DNA from: an uncultured Pseudomonadota bacterium
GTDB lineage: Bacteria; Pseudomonadota; Gammaproteobacteria; Steroidobacterales; Steroidobacteraceae
Length of the DNA stretch: 64,000 nucleotides
Direction of reading: 5' to 3'
Assembly: GCA_903885195.1 (NCBI GenBank)
Contig: CAISHQ010000087.1
Coordinates: forward strand, 1-64,000
Every line of letters begins with the position of its first letter. Within the stretch, counting starts at the first letter, position 1. The position numbers were made by a program, and so were the translations under genes. The notes beneath the pieces are model-generated. The model saw nothing but the letters and a program-made list of their open reading frames with translations, was not told where the DNA came from and searched no databases. Shown here in pieces: positions 27,989 to 37,202 of the stretch.

Positions 27989-29901
27989 GCACGCGGCTCT
28001 CGCCGATAACGCCGATCGCAGGCGGCCCAGATGCCACCGAGCGCCATCAGCACGGCGGCGAACCAGACGTAGTTGATGAGCGGACGCACTTGGGCGCGAA
28101 CGCTCCAGCGGCCAGCGCCCAGGTCTTCGCCGAGCGCCACGAACACATCGCGCGTCCACTGCATGTCGATGCCGGCCTCGGTCATTACCTGACGCTGCAC
28201 CCAATAATTGCGCTTCTCCGGATACAGCACGCCGACGGGCTTGCCACCCTCGGTGACGACCACTTCGCCGCGCAGCGCGTCGTAGTTGGGGCCCTCGACG
28301 CCGCTCAAGCCGGTCAGGCGATATTCAAACTCACCCACCTGCCCTGCCTCACCCACCGCGAGTGCGAGGTCACGCTCGCGAGTGTAGGTCTCGACCGCCG
28401 TGATCGAGACGACGAACACACCCAGTGAGGCGTGTGCGAGCGCCATGCCGAGCAGTGCAGGCGTGAGCGTCAACTTGCGACGCCAGCGATCGATCGGATC
28501 GACGAGCGAGGACAAGATCAGCCAAACCCCGAGTGCAAATCCCACCGGGGTCAGAATCTTCGCCCCTTCCCACACGCCGAGCACCAGCAGCAGGGTCACG
28601 AGCACCGCAGCGAGCAGCGTCCAGAGTATCGCCGCGCGGCGATCGCTCACGCGACCGCGCTTCCACCCTGAATGCAGGCCTACCGCGGCGAGCGCCAGCA
28701 GCGGCAACGTCGGCAGCAGGAACACGGGATCGAAGTACTGCCGCCCGACGGAGAGTGTGCCGAGGCCGAGCGCGTCGGAGATCAAGGGCGCCATCGTGCC
28801 GGCAAAAATGACCGCCGCTGCCACGACAAGCAGAATGTTGTTGAACAGCAAGAAGGATTCGCGCGAGGTGAATTCGAATCCGGCCTCGCTGCGCAGCAGC
28901 GGCGCCCGCCACGCGTAGAGCGTCAGCGCCCCGCCGATGATCATGACCAGGAAAATGAGAATGAACATCCCGCGCGCAGGATCCGCCGCAAACGAATGCA
29001 CGGATACCAGCACGCCTGAGCGTACGAGGAAGGTGCCGAGCAACGACAGCGAAAAAGCGAGAATGGCGAGCAGCAGCGTCCAGCTCTTGAACAGACCGCG
29101 CTTCTCGGTGACCGCAAGCGAATGGATAAGAGCGGTAGCGATCAACCACGGCATGAACGAGGCGTTCTCGACCGGGTCCCAGAACCAGTAGCCACCCCAG
29201 CCCAGCTCGTAATACGCCCACCAGCTGCCGAGGGCGATGCCGACAGTGAGGAATGCCCAGGCCACCGTGGTCCAGGGCCGGGTCCATCGCGCCCAGGTCT
29301 GATCGAGCCGTCCTTCGATCATCGCCGCGCAGGCAAAGGCGAAAGCCACCGAGAGTCCGACGTAACCTGCGTACAGCATCGGCGGGTGCGCCGCGAGCGC
29401 GGGATCCTGCAACAGCGGATTCAGGTCGCGACCATCGGGCACGGCAGGCTCCAGTCGCGCAAACGGATTCGACGTGGCGAGCGTGAAGAGCAGAAAGCCG
29501 ATGCTGACGAGACCCAAGATGCCGAGCACGCGCGCGGCGAACCCCTCCGGCAAGCCGCCTGAACGCCACGACACCGCCAGCGTCCAGCCCGCAAGGATCC
29601 AGGCCCAAAGCAGCAGCGAGCCCTCGTGTGCACCCCAGACCGCCGAGACCCGATAGAGCAGCGGCAAGGCGCTGTTCGAGTTGCTCGCGACGTATTCGAC
29701 CGAGAAATCGTTCTGTACGAAGGCCCAGACCAGAGCACCGAGCGAGATCGTGACCAGCACGAATTGCGCGCTGGTCGCGGGTCGCACGACCGCAGTCCAT
29801 GCCGGTTTGTCGACCGCAGGACCAATCAGACCGAACGCGGCCTGCATCACGGCTGCAAGTAGCGCGAGTATCAGCGCGAAGTGACCGAGCTCAGCGATCA
29901 T
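27985..29901 (-). CDS. ccmF: Haem lyase CcmF
   Basis: WGAHEGSLLLWAWIL, WAYYELGWGGYWFWDPVENASFMPWL (WWD-type motif). Confidence 0.97.
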   Translation of the reverse strand: MIAELGHFALILALLAAVMQAAFGLIGPAVDKPAWTAVVRPATSAQFVLVTISLGALVWAFVQNDFSVEYVASNSNSALPLLYRVSAVWGAHEGSLLLWAWILAGWTLAVSWRSGGLPEGFAARVLGILGLVSIGFLLFTLATSNPFARLEPAVPDGRDLNPLLQDPALAAHPPMLYAGYVGLSVAFAFACAAMIEGRLDQTWARWTRPWTTVAWAFLTVGIALGSWWAYYELGWGGYWFWDPVENASFMPWLIATALIHSLAVTEKRGLFKSWTLLLAILAFSLSLLGTFLVRSGVLVSVHSFAADPARGMFILIFLVMIIGGALTLYAWRAPLLRSEAGFEFTSRESFLLFNNILLVVAAAVIFAGTMAPLISDALGLGTLSVGRQYFDPVFLLPTLPLLALAAVGLHSGWKRGRVSDRRAAILWTLLAAVLVTLLLVLGVWEGAKILTPVGFALGVWLILSSLVDPIDRWRRKLTLTPALLGMALAHASLGVFVVSITAVETYTRERDLALAVGEAGQVGEFEYRLTGLSGVEGPNYDALRGEVVVTEGGKPVGVLYPEKRNYWVQRQVMTEAGIDMQWTRDVFVALGEDLGAGRWSVRAQVRPLINYVWFAAVLMALGGIWAACDRRYRREPRA

Positions 29902-30368
29902 GTGCGCGGCACGCTGCGCACGTCGGGATTCACCGGCATCACGCCGCCGTGCTTTTCTTTGATCGCCCGAGCGACCTCGGGCGGCATGTAGTTCTCGTCG
30001 TGCTTGGCGAGAATTTCATCGGCCACGAAGGTACCGTCAGCACCCAACCGACCATGCGCGACGACACCCTGATTTTCGCGGAAGAGATCCGGCACGATAC
30101 CCGAGTACTTCACGGACACATCCTTCTGGAAATCCGTGACCACGAAGCGCATCTCCAAGGTCCCCGGCTCACGTACGACCGTACCCGGTCGAACCATGCC
30201 GCCGAGCCGGAAACGTTTGTCGATGGGCGCCTCGCCCGAGGCCACTTGAGTGGGGTCGAAAAAGAACATCACGTTCTCGTTCATCGCCCGCACCGCCAGC
30301 GCCACTGCCGCGGAGACGCCGACCAGGATACCGACCACCAAAGTCACGCGACGTTGCCGCGGCGTCAT
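29898..30368 (-). CDS. ccmE: Cytochrome c maturation haem chaperone CcmE
   Basis: FRLGGMVRPGTV, GIVPDLFRENQGVVAHG, ILAKHDENYMPPEV haem-binding His motif. Confidence 0.97.
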   Translation of the reverse strand: MTPRQRRVTLVVGILVGVSAAVALAVRAMNENVMFFFDPTQVASGEAPIDKRFRLGGMVRPGTVVREPGTLEMRFVVTDFQKDVSVKYSGIVPDLFRENQGVVAHGRLGADGTFVADEILAKHDENYMPPEVARAIKEKHGGVMPVNPDVRSVPRT

Positions 30369-30571
30369 GACTGCCCCCGCACTGCGCTGGCGGTGGCGAC
30401 CGACGACGCGTCGCCCGTCGCCCCGCTCGCGAGGCGACGGCGTGCCTCGGTACGCGCACGATCAAGGTCGCGCCGCGCCGTGTACACGTTGATGACGATG
30501 GCGAGCAGCGTCACCGCGTAGGCCGGCCACAGGAACAGGGCGTACCCGCCCATCGAAAAAAATTCATTCAT
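30365..30571 (-). CDS. ccmD: Haem exporter protein CcmD
   Basis: Small single-TM protein MNEFFSMGGYALFLWPAYAVTLLAIVINVYTARR; ATGA overlap with ccmC. Confidence 0.9.
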   Translation of the reverse strand: MNEFFSMGGYALFLWPAYAVTLLAIVINVYTARRDLDRARTEARRRLASGATGDASSVATASAVRGQS

Positions 30572-31302
30572 GTCAGTTCCTCGCGGATCCAGCTCGCATT
30601 GCGTTCCCGCCGCAGGATCTCCGCACGCAGGCGGATCAGCAGCACCGCACCGAAATACAGACTGAAGCCGAGCAGCATCGCCAGCAACGGCGCCAGCATG
30701 TCGAACGGCATGGACGGGCGATCCATTTTCATGACCGAGGGGGCCTGATGGATGGAATTCCACCACTCGACCGAATAGCGGATGATCGGCAGGTTGACCA
30801 CGCCTACAAGCGCGAGCACTGCGCTCGCCCGGTCGGCCCGCGACACGTCGTCGATCGAGGCCCGCAGACCCATGAAGCCGAGATAGAGGAACAGCAGGAT
30901 CAACTGCGCGGTCAGTCGCGGATCCCACACCCAATACGTGCCCCACATCGGCTTGCCCCACAGCATGCCGGTGAGCAGCGACACCACCGTGAACCAGGCG
31001 CCGACTCCGGCGCAACTGGCGGCCACCGCATGGGCGACCTTCATGCGCCAGATGAGACCGACGCCCGCGGCCGTCGCCATCACCGCATAAATCATCACGG
31101 CCAGCCAGGCCGACGGTGCGTGCACGTAAATAATGCGGAATCCGTCACCCTGCTGGTAATCGGGCGGCGCGAGGACAAGACCGCCATACAGCGCACCCAA
31201 AATGAGCAGCGCCGCAGGCCACGCGAACCAGGGCGTGAGCAGCCCGGCAAGCCGGTACACGTGAGGCGGGGAGCCGAACTTGTGGAACCAGGTCCAATCC
31301 AT
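30568..31302 (-). CDS. ccmC: Haem ABC transporter permease CcmC
   Basis: YVHAPSAWLAVMIY, GKPMWGTYWVWDPRLTAQLILLFLYLG. Confidence 0.97.
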   Translation of the reverse strand: MDWTWFHKFGSPPHVYRLAGLLTPWFAWPAALLILGALYGGLVLAPPDYQQGDGFRIIYVHAPSAWLAVMIYAVMATAAGVGLIWRMKVAHAVAASCAGVGAWFTVVSLLTGMLWGKPMWGTYWVWDPRLTAQLILLFLYLGFMGLRASIDDVSRADRASAVLALVGVVNLPIIRYSVEWWNSIHQAPSVMKMDRPSMPFDMLAPLLAMLLGFSLYFGAVLLIRLRAEILRRERNASWIREELT

Positions 31303-31309
31303 CTGCAGA

Positions 31310-31993
31310 TCACTCCAAACCGATGCGCACGGCCGCCGCTGCGGCGAGAGGTGCCAGCGTGAGTCCGAGTACCGCCACGGCACCCAGCAGGTACAACGGG
31401 GCTGTCAGACTGTCGCCGGCAATGGCGAGTTCCGTGGCGCGCGCGCCAAAGATCAGCACCGGCACAGCCAGCGGCAATGTCAGCAGCGACAAGAGCACCC
31501 CGCCCCGTCGAGAGGCGAGTGTAAGACCCGCACCGACGGCACCGATCAGGCTGAGCGAAATCGTCCCGAGCACCAACGACGACAGTATGCCGCCGAGCGC
31601 CGCGAAGGGCACGCCCAACGCGCCGCCCACAAGTGGCGCCATCAGCGTCAGGGGCAGACCGGTCAGCAGCCAATGCGTGGCAGTCTTGGCGAGCAGCAGT
31701 ATCGTCAACGGCTGCCCCGACACCACGAACTGCTCAAGGGTGCCATCGTCTGCGTCTTCGCGGAACAAAGACTCGAGCGCGAGCATCGAGGCGAGCAACG
31801 CGGCCACCCACAGCACACCCGGGGCGATCGCCCGCAACTTGGCGAGCTCCGGTGTGTAGCCGAGCGGAAAGAGCAAAGTGACCACCGCGAAGAACGCCAG
31901 CGGTTGCAGCACCTGCGCGGGCCGCCGCGTGGCGAGTCGCAAGTCGCGCTGCACGACCCAGACCGCAGCACGAAACACACCGGGGCCGCTCAC
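31310..31993 (-). CDS. ccmB: Haem exporter permease CcmB
   Basis: Hydrophobic CcmB-type protein; LATRRPAQVLQPLAFFAVVTLLFPL, ALLASMLALESLFREDADDGTLEQ. Confidence 0.93.
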   Translation of the reverse strand: MSGPGVFRAAVWVVQRDLRLATRRPAQVLQPLAFFAVVTLLFPLGYTPELAKLRAIAPGVLWVAALLASMLALESLFREDADDGTLEQFVVSGQPLTILLLAKTATHWLLTGLPLTLMAPLVGGALGVPFAALGGILSSLVLGTISLSLIGAVGAGLTLASRRGGVLLSLLTLPLAVPVLIFGARATELAIAGDSLTAPLYLLGAVAVLGLTLAPLAAAAAVRIGLE

Positions 31994-32619
31994 TCGCCGA
32001 CTCCCGACAACTCGAGGGCGACGAGCCGCCCCGCCGACAGGGCGAGCGCCTGGTGCGTTGCCGCGACCGAAAGCCCGCCTCCGGCGAGATGTTGCTCGAG
32101 CAACTCGCTGACCATCGACTGGCCCTCGGCGTCGAGGTTGGTCGTTGGCTCATCGAGCAGCCAAAGCCGTGCCGGGTCGAGGTGCAGCGCGGCGAACGCG
32201 ATGCGTCGACGCTGTCCGGCCGAGAGACTGCGCACGGGCCGATCGGCAAACGCCGCTGCGCCCACCCGTTGCAGGGCTGCCCTGACCTGCTGAGCGGTGC
32301 AGCGGCGGCGTAGTCCGACTGCGAAGTGCACGTTCTCGGCTCCCGAGAGCTCGGCTTTCAAGGGAGGTTGATGCGGCAAGTAAGCAAGGCTTGCGAGGAA
32401 GCCGCTCTCCCGCCCGCCGATCGCCTCACCCCGCCACCGCACCACGCCTTCTTCGGCCTGCAGCAGTCCAGCGAGCACACGCAGCAGAGTGGTTTTCCCG
32501 GCGCCGTTCGGGCCGCGAATCTGCAGACATTCACCGGCGCGCAGAGCAAAGGAGAGGGCTCGGAGGACAGGATAGTCGCCGCGGTAGAACCAAATATTTT
32601 CTGCCGTCAATTCAGACAT
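31990..32619 (-). CDS. ccmA: Haem ABC exporter ATP-binding protein CcmA
   Basis: Walker A GPNGAGKTT, SLSAGQRRRIAFAAL, Walker B LWLLDEP. Confidence 0.96.
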   Translation of the reverse strand: MSELTAENIWFYRGDYPVLRALSFALRAGECLQIRGPNGAGKTTLLRVLAGLLQAEEGVVRWRGEAIGGRESGFLASLAYLPHQPPLKAELSGAENVHFAVGLRRRCTAQQVRAALQRVGAAAFADRPVRSLSAGQRRRIAFAALHLDPARLWLLDEPTTNLDAEGQSMVSELLEQHLAGGGLSVAATHQALALSAGRLVALELSGVGE

Positions 32620-32660
32620 TTAGGAAGCAATTCTCAAGCGACTTCCGCATCAATGTTCAC

Positions 32661-32747
32661 TGGTGCCCCGGGCCGGAATCGAACCGGCACGGCCTTGCGG
32701 CCAACGGATTTTAAGTCCGTAGCGTCTACCTACTCCGCCACCGGGGC
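32661..32747 (-). tRNA. tRNA-Leu(TAA)
   Basis: Reverse complement GCCCCGGTGGCGGAGTAGGTAGACGC...GGACTTAAAATCC...GGTTCGATTCCGGCCCGGGGCACCA; long variable arm; CCA encoded. Confidence 0.95.
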
Positions 32748-32830
32748 CGACCAGCGAAGAAGACTACCATGCGTCGGTTGCTGCTATGGTCTCGCCCCAG
32801 TGATCTCTCCGCCACGAGGCGCATGCCCTT

Positions 32831-34681
32831 ATGAACCGTCGCAACCCACCTCACCGCCCCGCCGCGCTGACGCCCCTGCTGCTGCTCATCGCCCTGTTGA
32901 GTGCCTGCACGCCACGCGAGCCGGTCGAACGCACCCCCGGTGACCCCGCCAGCAGCCGCCAACTCGATACTGGAGAGATTGTCGGCTACGCCAATCCGGC
33001 GGGCGGTTACTCCTGGCTCGGCATCCCCTACGCTGCGCCACCCACGGGCGAGTTGCGTTGGCGTGCGCCGCAACCGCCAAAGGCCTGGAGCGGCGTGCGC
33101 AATGCCCTGCTGCCGGGCGAGCCGTGTACGCAGTACGGCTCACAGCTCGGGGGTGTCGGCGCTCCGGGCAGTCAGCAGGGTTCCGAGGACTGCCTGTACG
33201 TCAACGTCTACGCGCCGAAACTCAGCGCCGACGAAGCTCGGACGCGTTCGCTTCCGGTCATGGTGTGGATCCACGGTGGCGGGAATACCGTCGGTCACGG
33301 TGCCTTCGTTGATGGCGGCGTGCTGGCCGCGCGCGAACAAGTCGTGGTCGTTACGATCAACTACCGGCTCGGGCCATTCGGTTGGTTCGTGCCCCCGGGC
33401 AATCCCCGGCTTGACTCTCATGGCCCCGAGGATCTCGATGCGTCCGGAAACTACGGCTCGCTCGATGCGGTCGCCGCGCTGCGTTGGGTGCAGCGCAATG
33501 CGCGCGCCTTGGGTGGCGACCCCGGCAATGTCACGGTGTTTGGTGAATCGGCCGGTGGAACCAATGCCCTCGCGCTACTTGTCACACCGACGGCCGAGGG
33601 CCTGTTCCATCGCCTGATCGTGCAGTCGCTGGGGTTCGGCTTTTCGAACGTGCCGACCGACGACTCTCCCCTCAGCACCGCAGCCGTCCTGCGCCGGCTG
33701 CTCGTCAGCCAAGGTCGCGCCGCGGACGCCGCCGCCGCCGATGCGCTGGCCCGACGTATGACGATCGAGGAACAAACGGTATTCCTGCGCAGCGTCGACC
33801 CCTGGACGCTATACGCCGCCTATCCGAAGCCGGGCAGCGAGTGGGACCGAATTCCCTCGGTGTTTCAGGACGGCGTGGTGATCCGACGCGGCGAACTTGC
33901 CGCGCTGCTCGCCGACCCCGCCACTCACATCGACGTACCCACGATTCTCGGCACCAATCGGGACGAGCCCAAGATCTTCATGGCGTTCGATCCGCGCCTC
34001 GTGCGCAGTGCCTTCGGGCTGCCGTACGCCTTGCGCGATCCTGCCAACTACGAGCGCGAGGCGCGTTATCGATCGCTGCTGTGGAAAGCCGACGGCGTCG
34101 ACTCGATCGCCGAGCGCCTCGCCGCGAATGGTGCACCGGCCTACGCATACCGTTGGGACTGGGACGAGCAAGGCAATGCCTACGGAATGATCGACCTATC
34201 GATGGTGGTCGGCGCTGCACACGGCCTCGAAATCCCCTTCGTGTTCGGTTTCTTTGATCTCGGGCCGCGCTCCGAACTCTTGTTCCACGAACGCAACGAA
34301 GCGGGGCGCCTCGAGCTGAGCGCGCGCATGATGGGCTACTGGGCCGAGTTCGCCGCCACCGGAAATCCCGGACGCGGTCGAAGCACCGAGTCGCCGCAGT
34401 GGCTCCCCTGGAGTGCAGACGCCGTGGCAGCACGCATGATGGTCTTCGACACGATGACGGACAGCGGCATTCGCATGCTGCCAAGCAATGTATCACGCGA
34501 GACCGTTGTCGCCGTGATGCAAGCCGAGAGTCTGCCCGATACCGACCGATGCCAGCTGTTCCGCGCCACATTCCGCAATCGGCAAGATCCCTGGGCAGAT
34601 GCCGCGTGGCAGCGCTACGCCGCGGGTCGCTGCAGCGGGCCGCGCGTCATGTCGGGGGTGGCGGCGGCATCGAGCGAGTGA
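32831..34681 (+). CDS. Type B carboxylesterase/lipase
   Basis: Lipoprotein-like signal (LLSAC); EDCLYVNVYAP, VFGESAGGTNALALLVTP. Confidence 0.93.
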   Translation: MNRRNPPHRPAALTPLLLLIALLSACTPREPVERTPGDPASSRQLDTGEIVGYANPAGGYSWLGIPYAAPPTGELRWRAPQPPKAWSGVRNALLPGEPCTQYGSQLGGVGAPGSQQGSEDCLYVNVYAPKLSADEARTRSLPVMVWIHGGGNTVGHGAFVDGGVLAAREQVVVVTINYRLGPFGWFVPPGNPRLDSHGPEDLDASGNYGSLDAVAALRWVQRNARALGGDPGNVTVFGESAGGTNALALLVTPTAEGLFHRLIVQSLGFGFSNVPTDDSPLSTAAVLRRLLVSQGRAADAAAADALARRMTIEEQTVFLRSVDPWTLYAAYPKPGSEWDRIPSVFQDGVVIRRGELAALLADPATHIDVPTILGTNRDEPKIFMAFDPRLVRSAFGLPYALRDPANYEREARYRSLLWKADGVDSIAERLAANGAPAYAYRWDWDEQGNAYGMIDLSMVVGAAHGLEIPFVFGFFDLGPRSELLFHERNEAGRLELSARMMGYWAEFAATGNPGRGRSTESPQWLPWSADAVAARMMVFDTMTDSGIRMLPSNVSRETVVAVMQAESLPDTDRCQLFRATFRNRQDPWADAAWQRYAAGRCSGPRVMSGVAAASSE

Positions 34682-35885
34682 CGCGGTAGATCACCCCAGC
34701 GTAATCGTCAGAGATGTAGATCGATCCGTCGGCGGCCTCGAGCACGTCGACGGGTCGACCGATCAAACCGGCCTCGCCGCGAAAGCCCTGTACGAAGGGC
34801 CGCTCGCGGATGCGGCCGTCCGCGTCCCAATCGAGCGCAACGACAGCGTAACCATCCGGCACCGTACGGTTCCACGACCCGTGCAGCGCCACGAGCGCCG
34901 TGCGCGCGTAGTCAGACGGCCGCTCGGGATGACGCAGGAACCGAATGCCAAGCGGCGCGTTGTGCGCGCGGAACTCGTGCGCGGGCGGCGTGGCGGCAGC
35001 GATTTTCGCCGCATTGCCAGGGCCGTACTCTGGATCAACGATGTTGCGCCCATGGACATAGGGCCAGCCGTAGTCGCGACCCGCCTCGATGCGATTGAGT
35101 TCGTCGGGTGGAATGTCGTCGCCGATGAGATCGCGGCCGTTTTCGGTGGCATACATCGCGCCATCCCACGGCGCCCAATCGAGCCCGTAGGGATTGCGCG
35201 TACCCGTGGCGATGATTTCACCGGCGGTGCCATCGAGATTGAAGCGCATGACCGTCGCGCGTCGCGGGTCGGGCTCGATGCAGACATTACAGGTCGAACC
35301 CTGCCCGAGATACAACTTGCCGTCGGCACCGACGCGCACGCTCTTGCGCCAGTGGTTACCGTCGGCCGTGAGTCCCGTGACGATCGGTTGCGGTGTGCCC
35401 TCCACGCGCCCCTGCGCTTCATCGAAGCGGACCCGCACCACCCGAGAGGCCTCGGCCAGATACAGCCAGCCCTCGTGCAGGTCGATGCCGTTTGGTCGAT
35501 CGAGTCCTTCGAACAGCACGACTCGGCCATCTGATCGACCGTCGCCGTCGCGATCGGCGCGTAGCAGCAGCAAGCGCCCGCCGCGCGGCTGGGTCAGCAA
35601 GACATCGCCCGTCGCCGTACCCGCCATCAGACGTGCGCTCGGTACATCCTCGGCCCACACGCCGATGCGAAAGCCTTCCGGCACCCGCAGCTGCCGCGCG
35701 ACCACCTCGGCGCTCGGCGTCTCGCCACCCTCCTCGCGCAGCATCTTCCACAACATCGCCCGATCAGAGATCGCAATTCCACCGAGGAAAAGCAGCCACA
35801 CGAAGTAGCCGATGGCGATGGCCGCAAGGCCTATCGCAGAAGAGACGAGGATTTTTATCCAGCGTGGCCAACGTGTATTCATCAT
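34647..35885 (-). CDS. PQQ-dependent sugar dehydrogenase / L-sorbosone dehydrogenase-like beta-propeller protein
   Basis: N-terminal TM; GTRNPYGLDWAPWDGAMYATENGRDLIGDDIPPDELN, ISDDYAGVIYRV. Confidence 0.87.
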   Translation of the reverse strand: MMNTRWPRWIKILVSSAIGLAAIAIGYFVWLLFLGGIAISDRAMLWKMLREEGGETPSAEVVARQLRVPEGFRIGVWAEDVPSARLMAGTATGDVLLTQPRGGRLLLLRADRDGDGRSDGRVVLFEGLDRPNGIDLHEGWLYLAEASRVVRVRFDEAQGRVEGTPQPIVTGLTADGNHWRKSVRVGADGKLYLGQGSTCNVCIEPDPRRATVMRFNLDGTAGEIIATGTRNPYGLDWAPWDGAMYATENGRDLIGDDIPPDELNRIEAGRDYGWPYVHGRNIVDPEYGPGNAAKIAAATPPAHEFRAHNAPLGIRFLRHPERPSDYARTALVALHGSWNRTVPDGYAVVALDWDADGRIRERPFVQGFRGEAGLIGRPVDVLEAADGSIYISDDYAGVIYRVTRSMPPPPPT

Positions 35886-35889
35886 GACC

Positions 35890-37134
35890 TCAGGCCGCAA
35901 GGGCCGCATGGTAGCCACGCTCGAGTTGCGCGATACGATCCTCGAGCGCACCGGTGTAGCCCACTGACAATCTGACGAGACCCGGGCTGATGCCCGCTGC
36001 CTCGAGCGCAGCGGCATCGAGTTCACTCGAGGTGCTCGAGGCACTCGCGCTCATCAACGTGTCGCTGAAACCGAGGCTCACGGCCATGTAGCCGAAATCT
36101 TCGACGTTCTGCAGGTGCTCCATGAAGCGGAACGCCCGCGCCGCCGTGCCGAGATCGAGCGTCAGCAGGCCGCCCGCGCCATAGCCCTCGTTGCACAGTT
36201 CGCGAAATCGCGCGTGATCGGGATGCGAGCGCAGGCCCGGATACATCACCTTGGCACGCAGCGCCTCGAGACACTGCGCGTAGGCCAGCGCCCGGGTCGA
36301 ATGCTCGCGCATCCGCATGCCGAGACTCGGCATGCGCGTAGCCACCTCGTAGGCCGCACGGGGATCCATCGCCGGCCCGAGCAACATGAGGCTACCCAGG
36401 TGCAGATCGTACAGGCCGTCGATGGTGCTGCCCTGCGCGCACACACAGCCGGCGACGATGTCCGAGGCACCGTTGATGAATTTGGTCAGGCTGTGCACCA
36501 CCACATCAGCACCATGCAGCGCCGGCGTGACGATCACCGGCGCGAAGGTGTTATCGACGATTAGCTGGGCATCGTGCTCGTGCGCGATCGCGGCCAGCGC
36601 CGGCAAGTCGGCGACCTGCAAGGTCGGATTGGACATCGTCTCGCAGTACAGCACCCGGGTCTTGGCGCGAAACGCTCGTCGCACGGCATCGAGATCGGCC
36701 AAATCGACGAAGCTTGTCTCGATCGCCGCCTTGCGAGGCAGGAAGTCATGCAGCAAGGCCCAGGTCCCACCATATAGGGCTTGGCCCGCGACGATGTGCT
36801 CACCCGAATTGCAGGCGTTGAGCAACACGCCGGAAATGGCGGCCATACCGCTTGCCGTGCAATAGGCACTCGGCATCGCCTCGAGCGCCGCCAGATGGCG
36901 CGCGAGCACCATGACCGTCGGGTTGAAGTGCCTTCCGTAGAGAAAGCAGCCGCCCCGCGGCCCGTCCCGCCCCTCGAACATCTCCGGCATCTTGCCGGCC
37001 TCGAGAACCGTGAACGTGGCGCTGGTTTCGATCGACAGGTTGACCCCGCCGTGCTCCCCAAACTCGTGCCTCGAGCGGGCGATCCGCGCCATGGGGTCGC
37101 GGGGCAATGCTGCGGCGCTCTCCATTCGGGTCAT
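35890..37134 (-). CDS. PLP-dependent Cys/Met metabolism enzyme (cystathionine gamma-synthase / methionine gamma-lyase type)
   Basis: YCTASGMAAISGVLL, VHSLTKFINGASDIVAGCV, DLGTAARAFRFMEHL, RLSVGYTGALEDRI. Confidence 0.92.
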   Translation of the reverse strand: MTRMESAAALPRDPMARIARSRHEFGEHGGVNLSIETSATFTVLEAGKMPEMFEGRDGPRGGCFLYGRHFNPTVMVLARHLAALEAMPSAYCTASGMAAISGVLLNACNSGEHIVAGQALYGGTWALLHDFLPRKAAIETSFVDLADLDAVRRAFRAKTRVLYCETMSNPTLQVADLPALAAIAHEHDAQLIVDNTFAPVIVTPALHGADVVVHSLTKFINGASDIVAGCVCAQGSTIDGLYDLHLGSLMLLGPAMDPRAAYEVATRMPSLGMRMREHSTRALAYAQCLEALRAKVMYPGLRSHPDHARFRELCNEGYGAGGLLTLDLGTAARAFRFMEHLQNVEDFGYMAVSLGFSDTLMSASASSTSSELDAAALEAAGISPGLVRLSVGYTGALEDRIAQLERGYHAALAA

Positions 37135-37202
37135 CGGCGATCTCCATTCACGAGGCTGCGACAAGTATCCCGCAAACCCGGCCGCGCCGTTAGAATCCGC
37201 TC

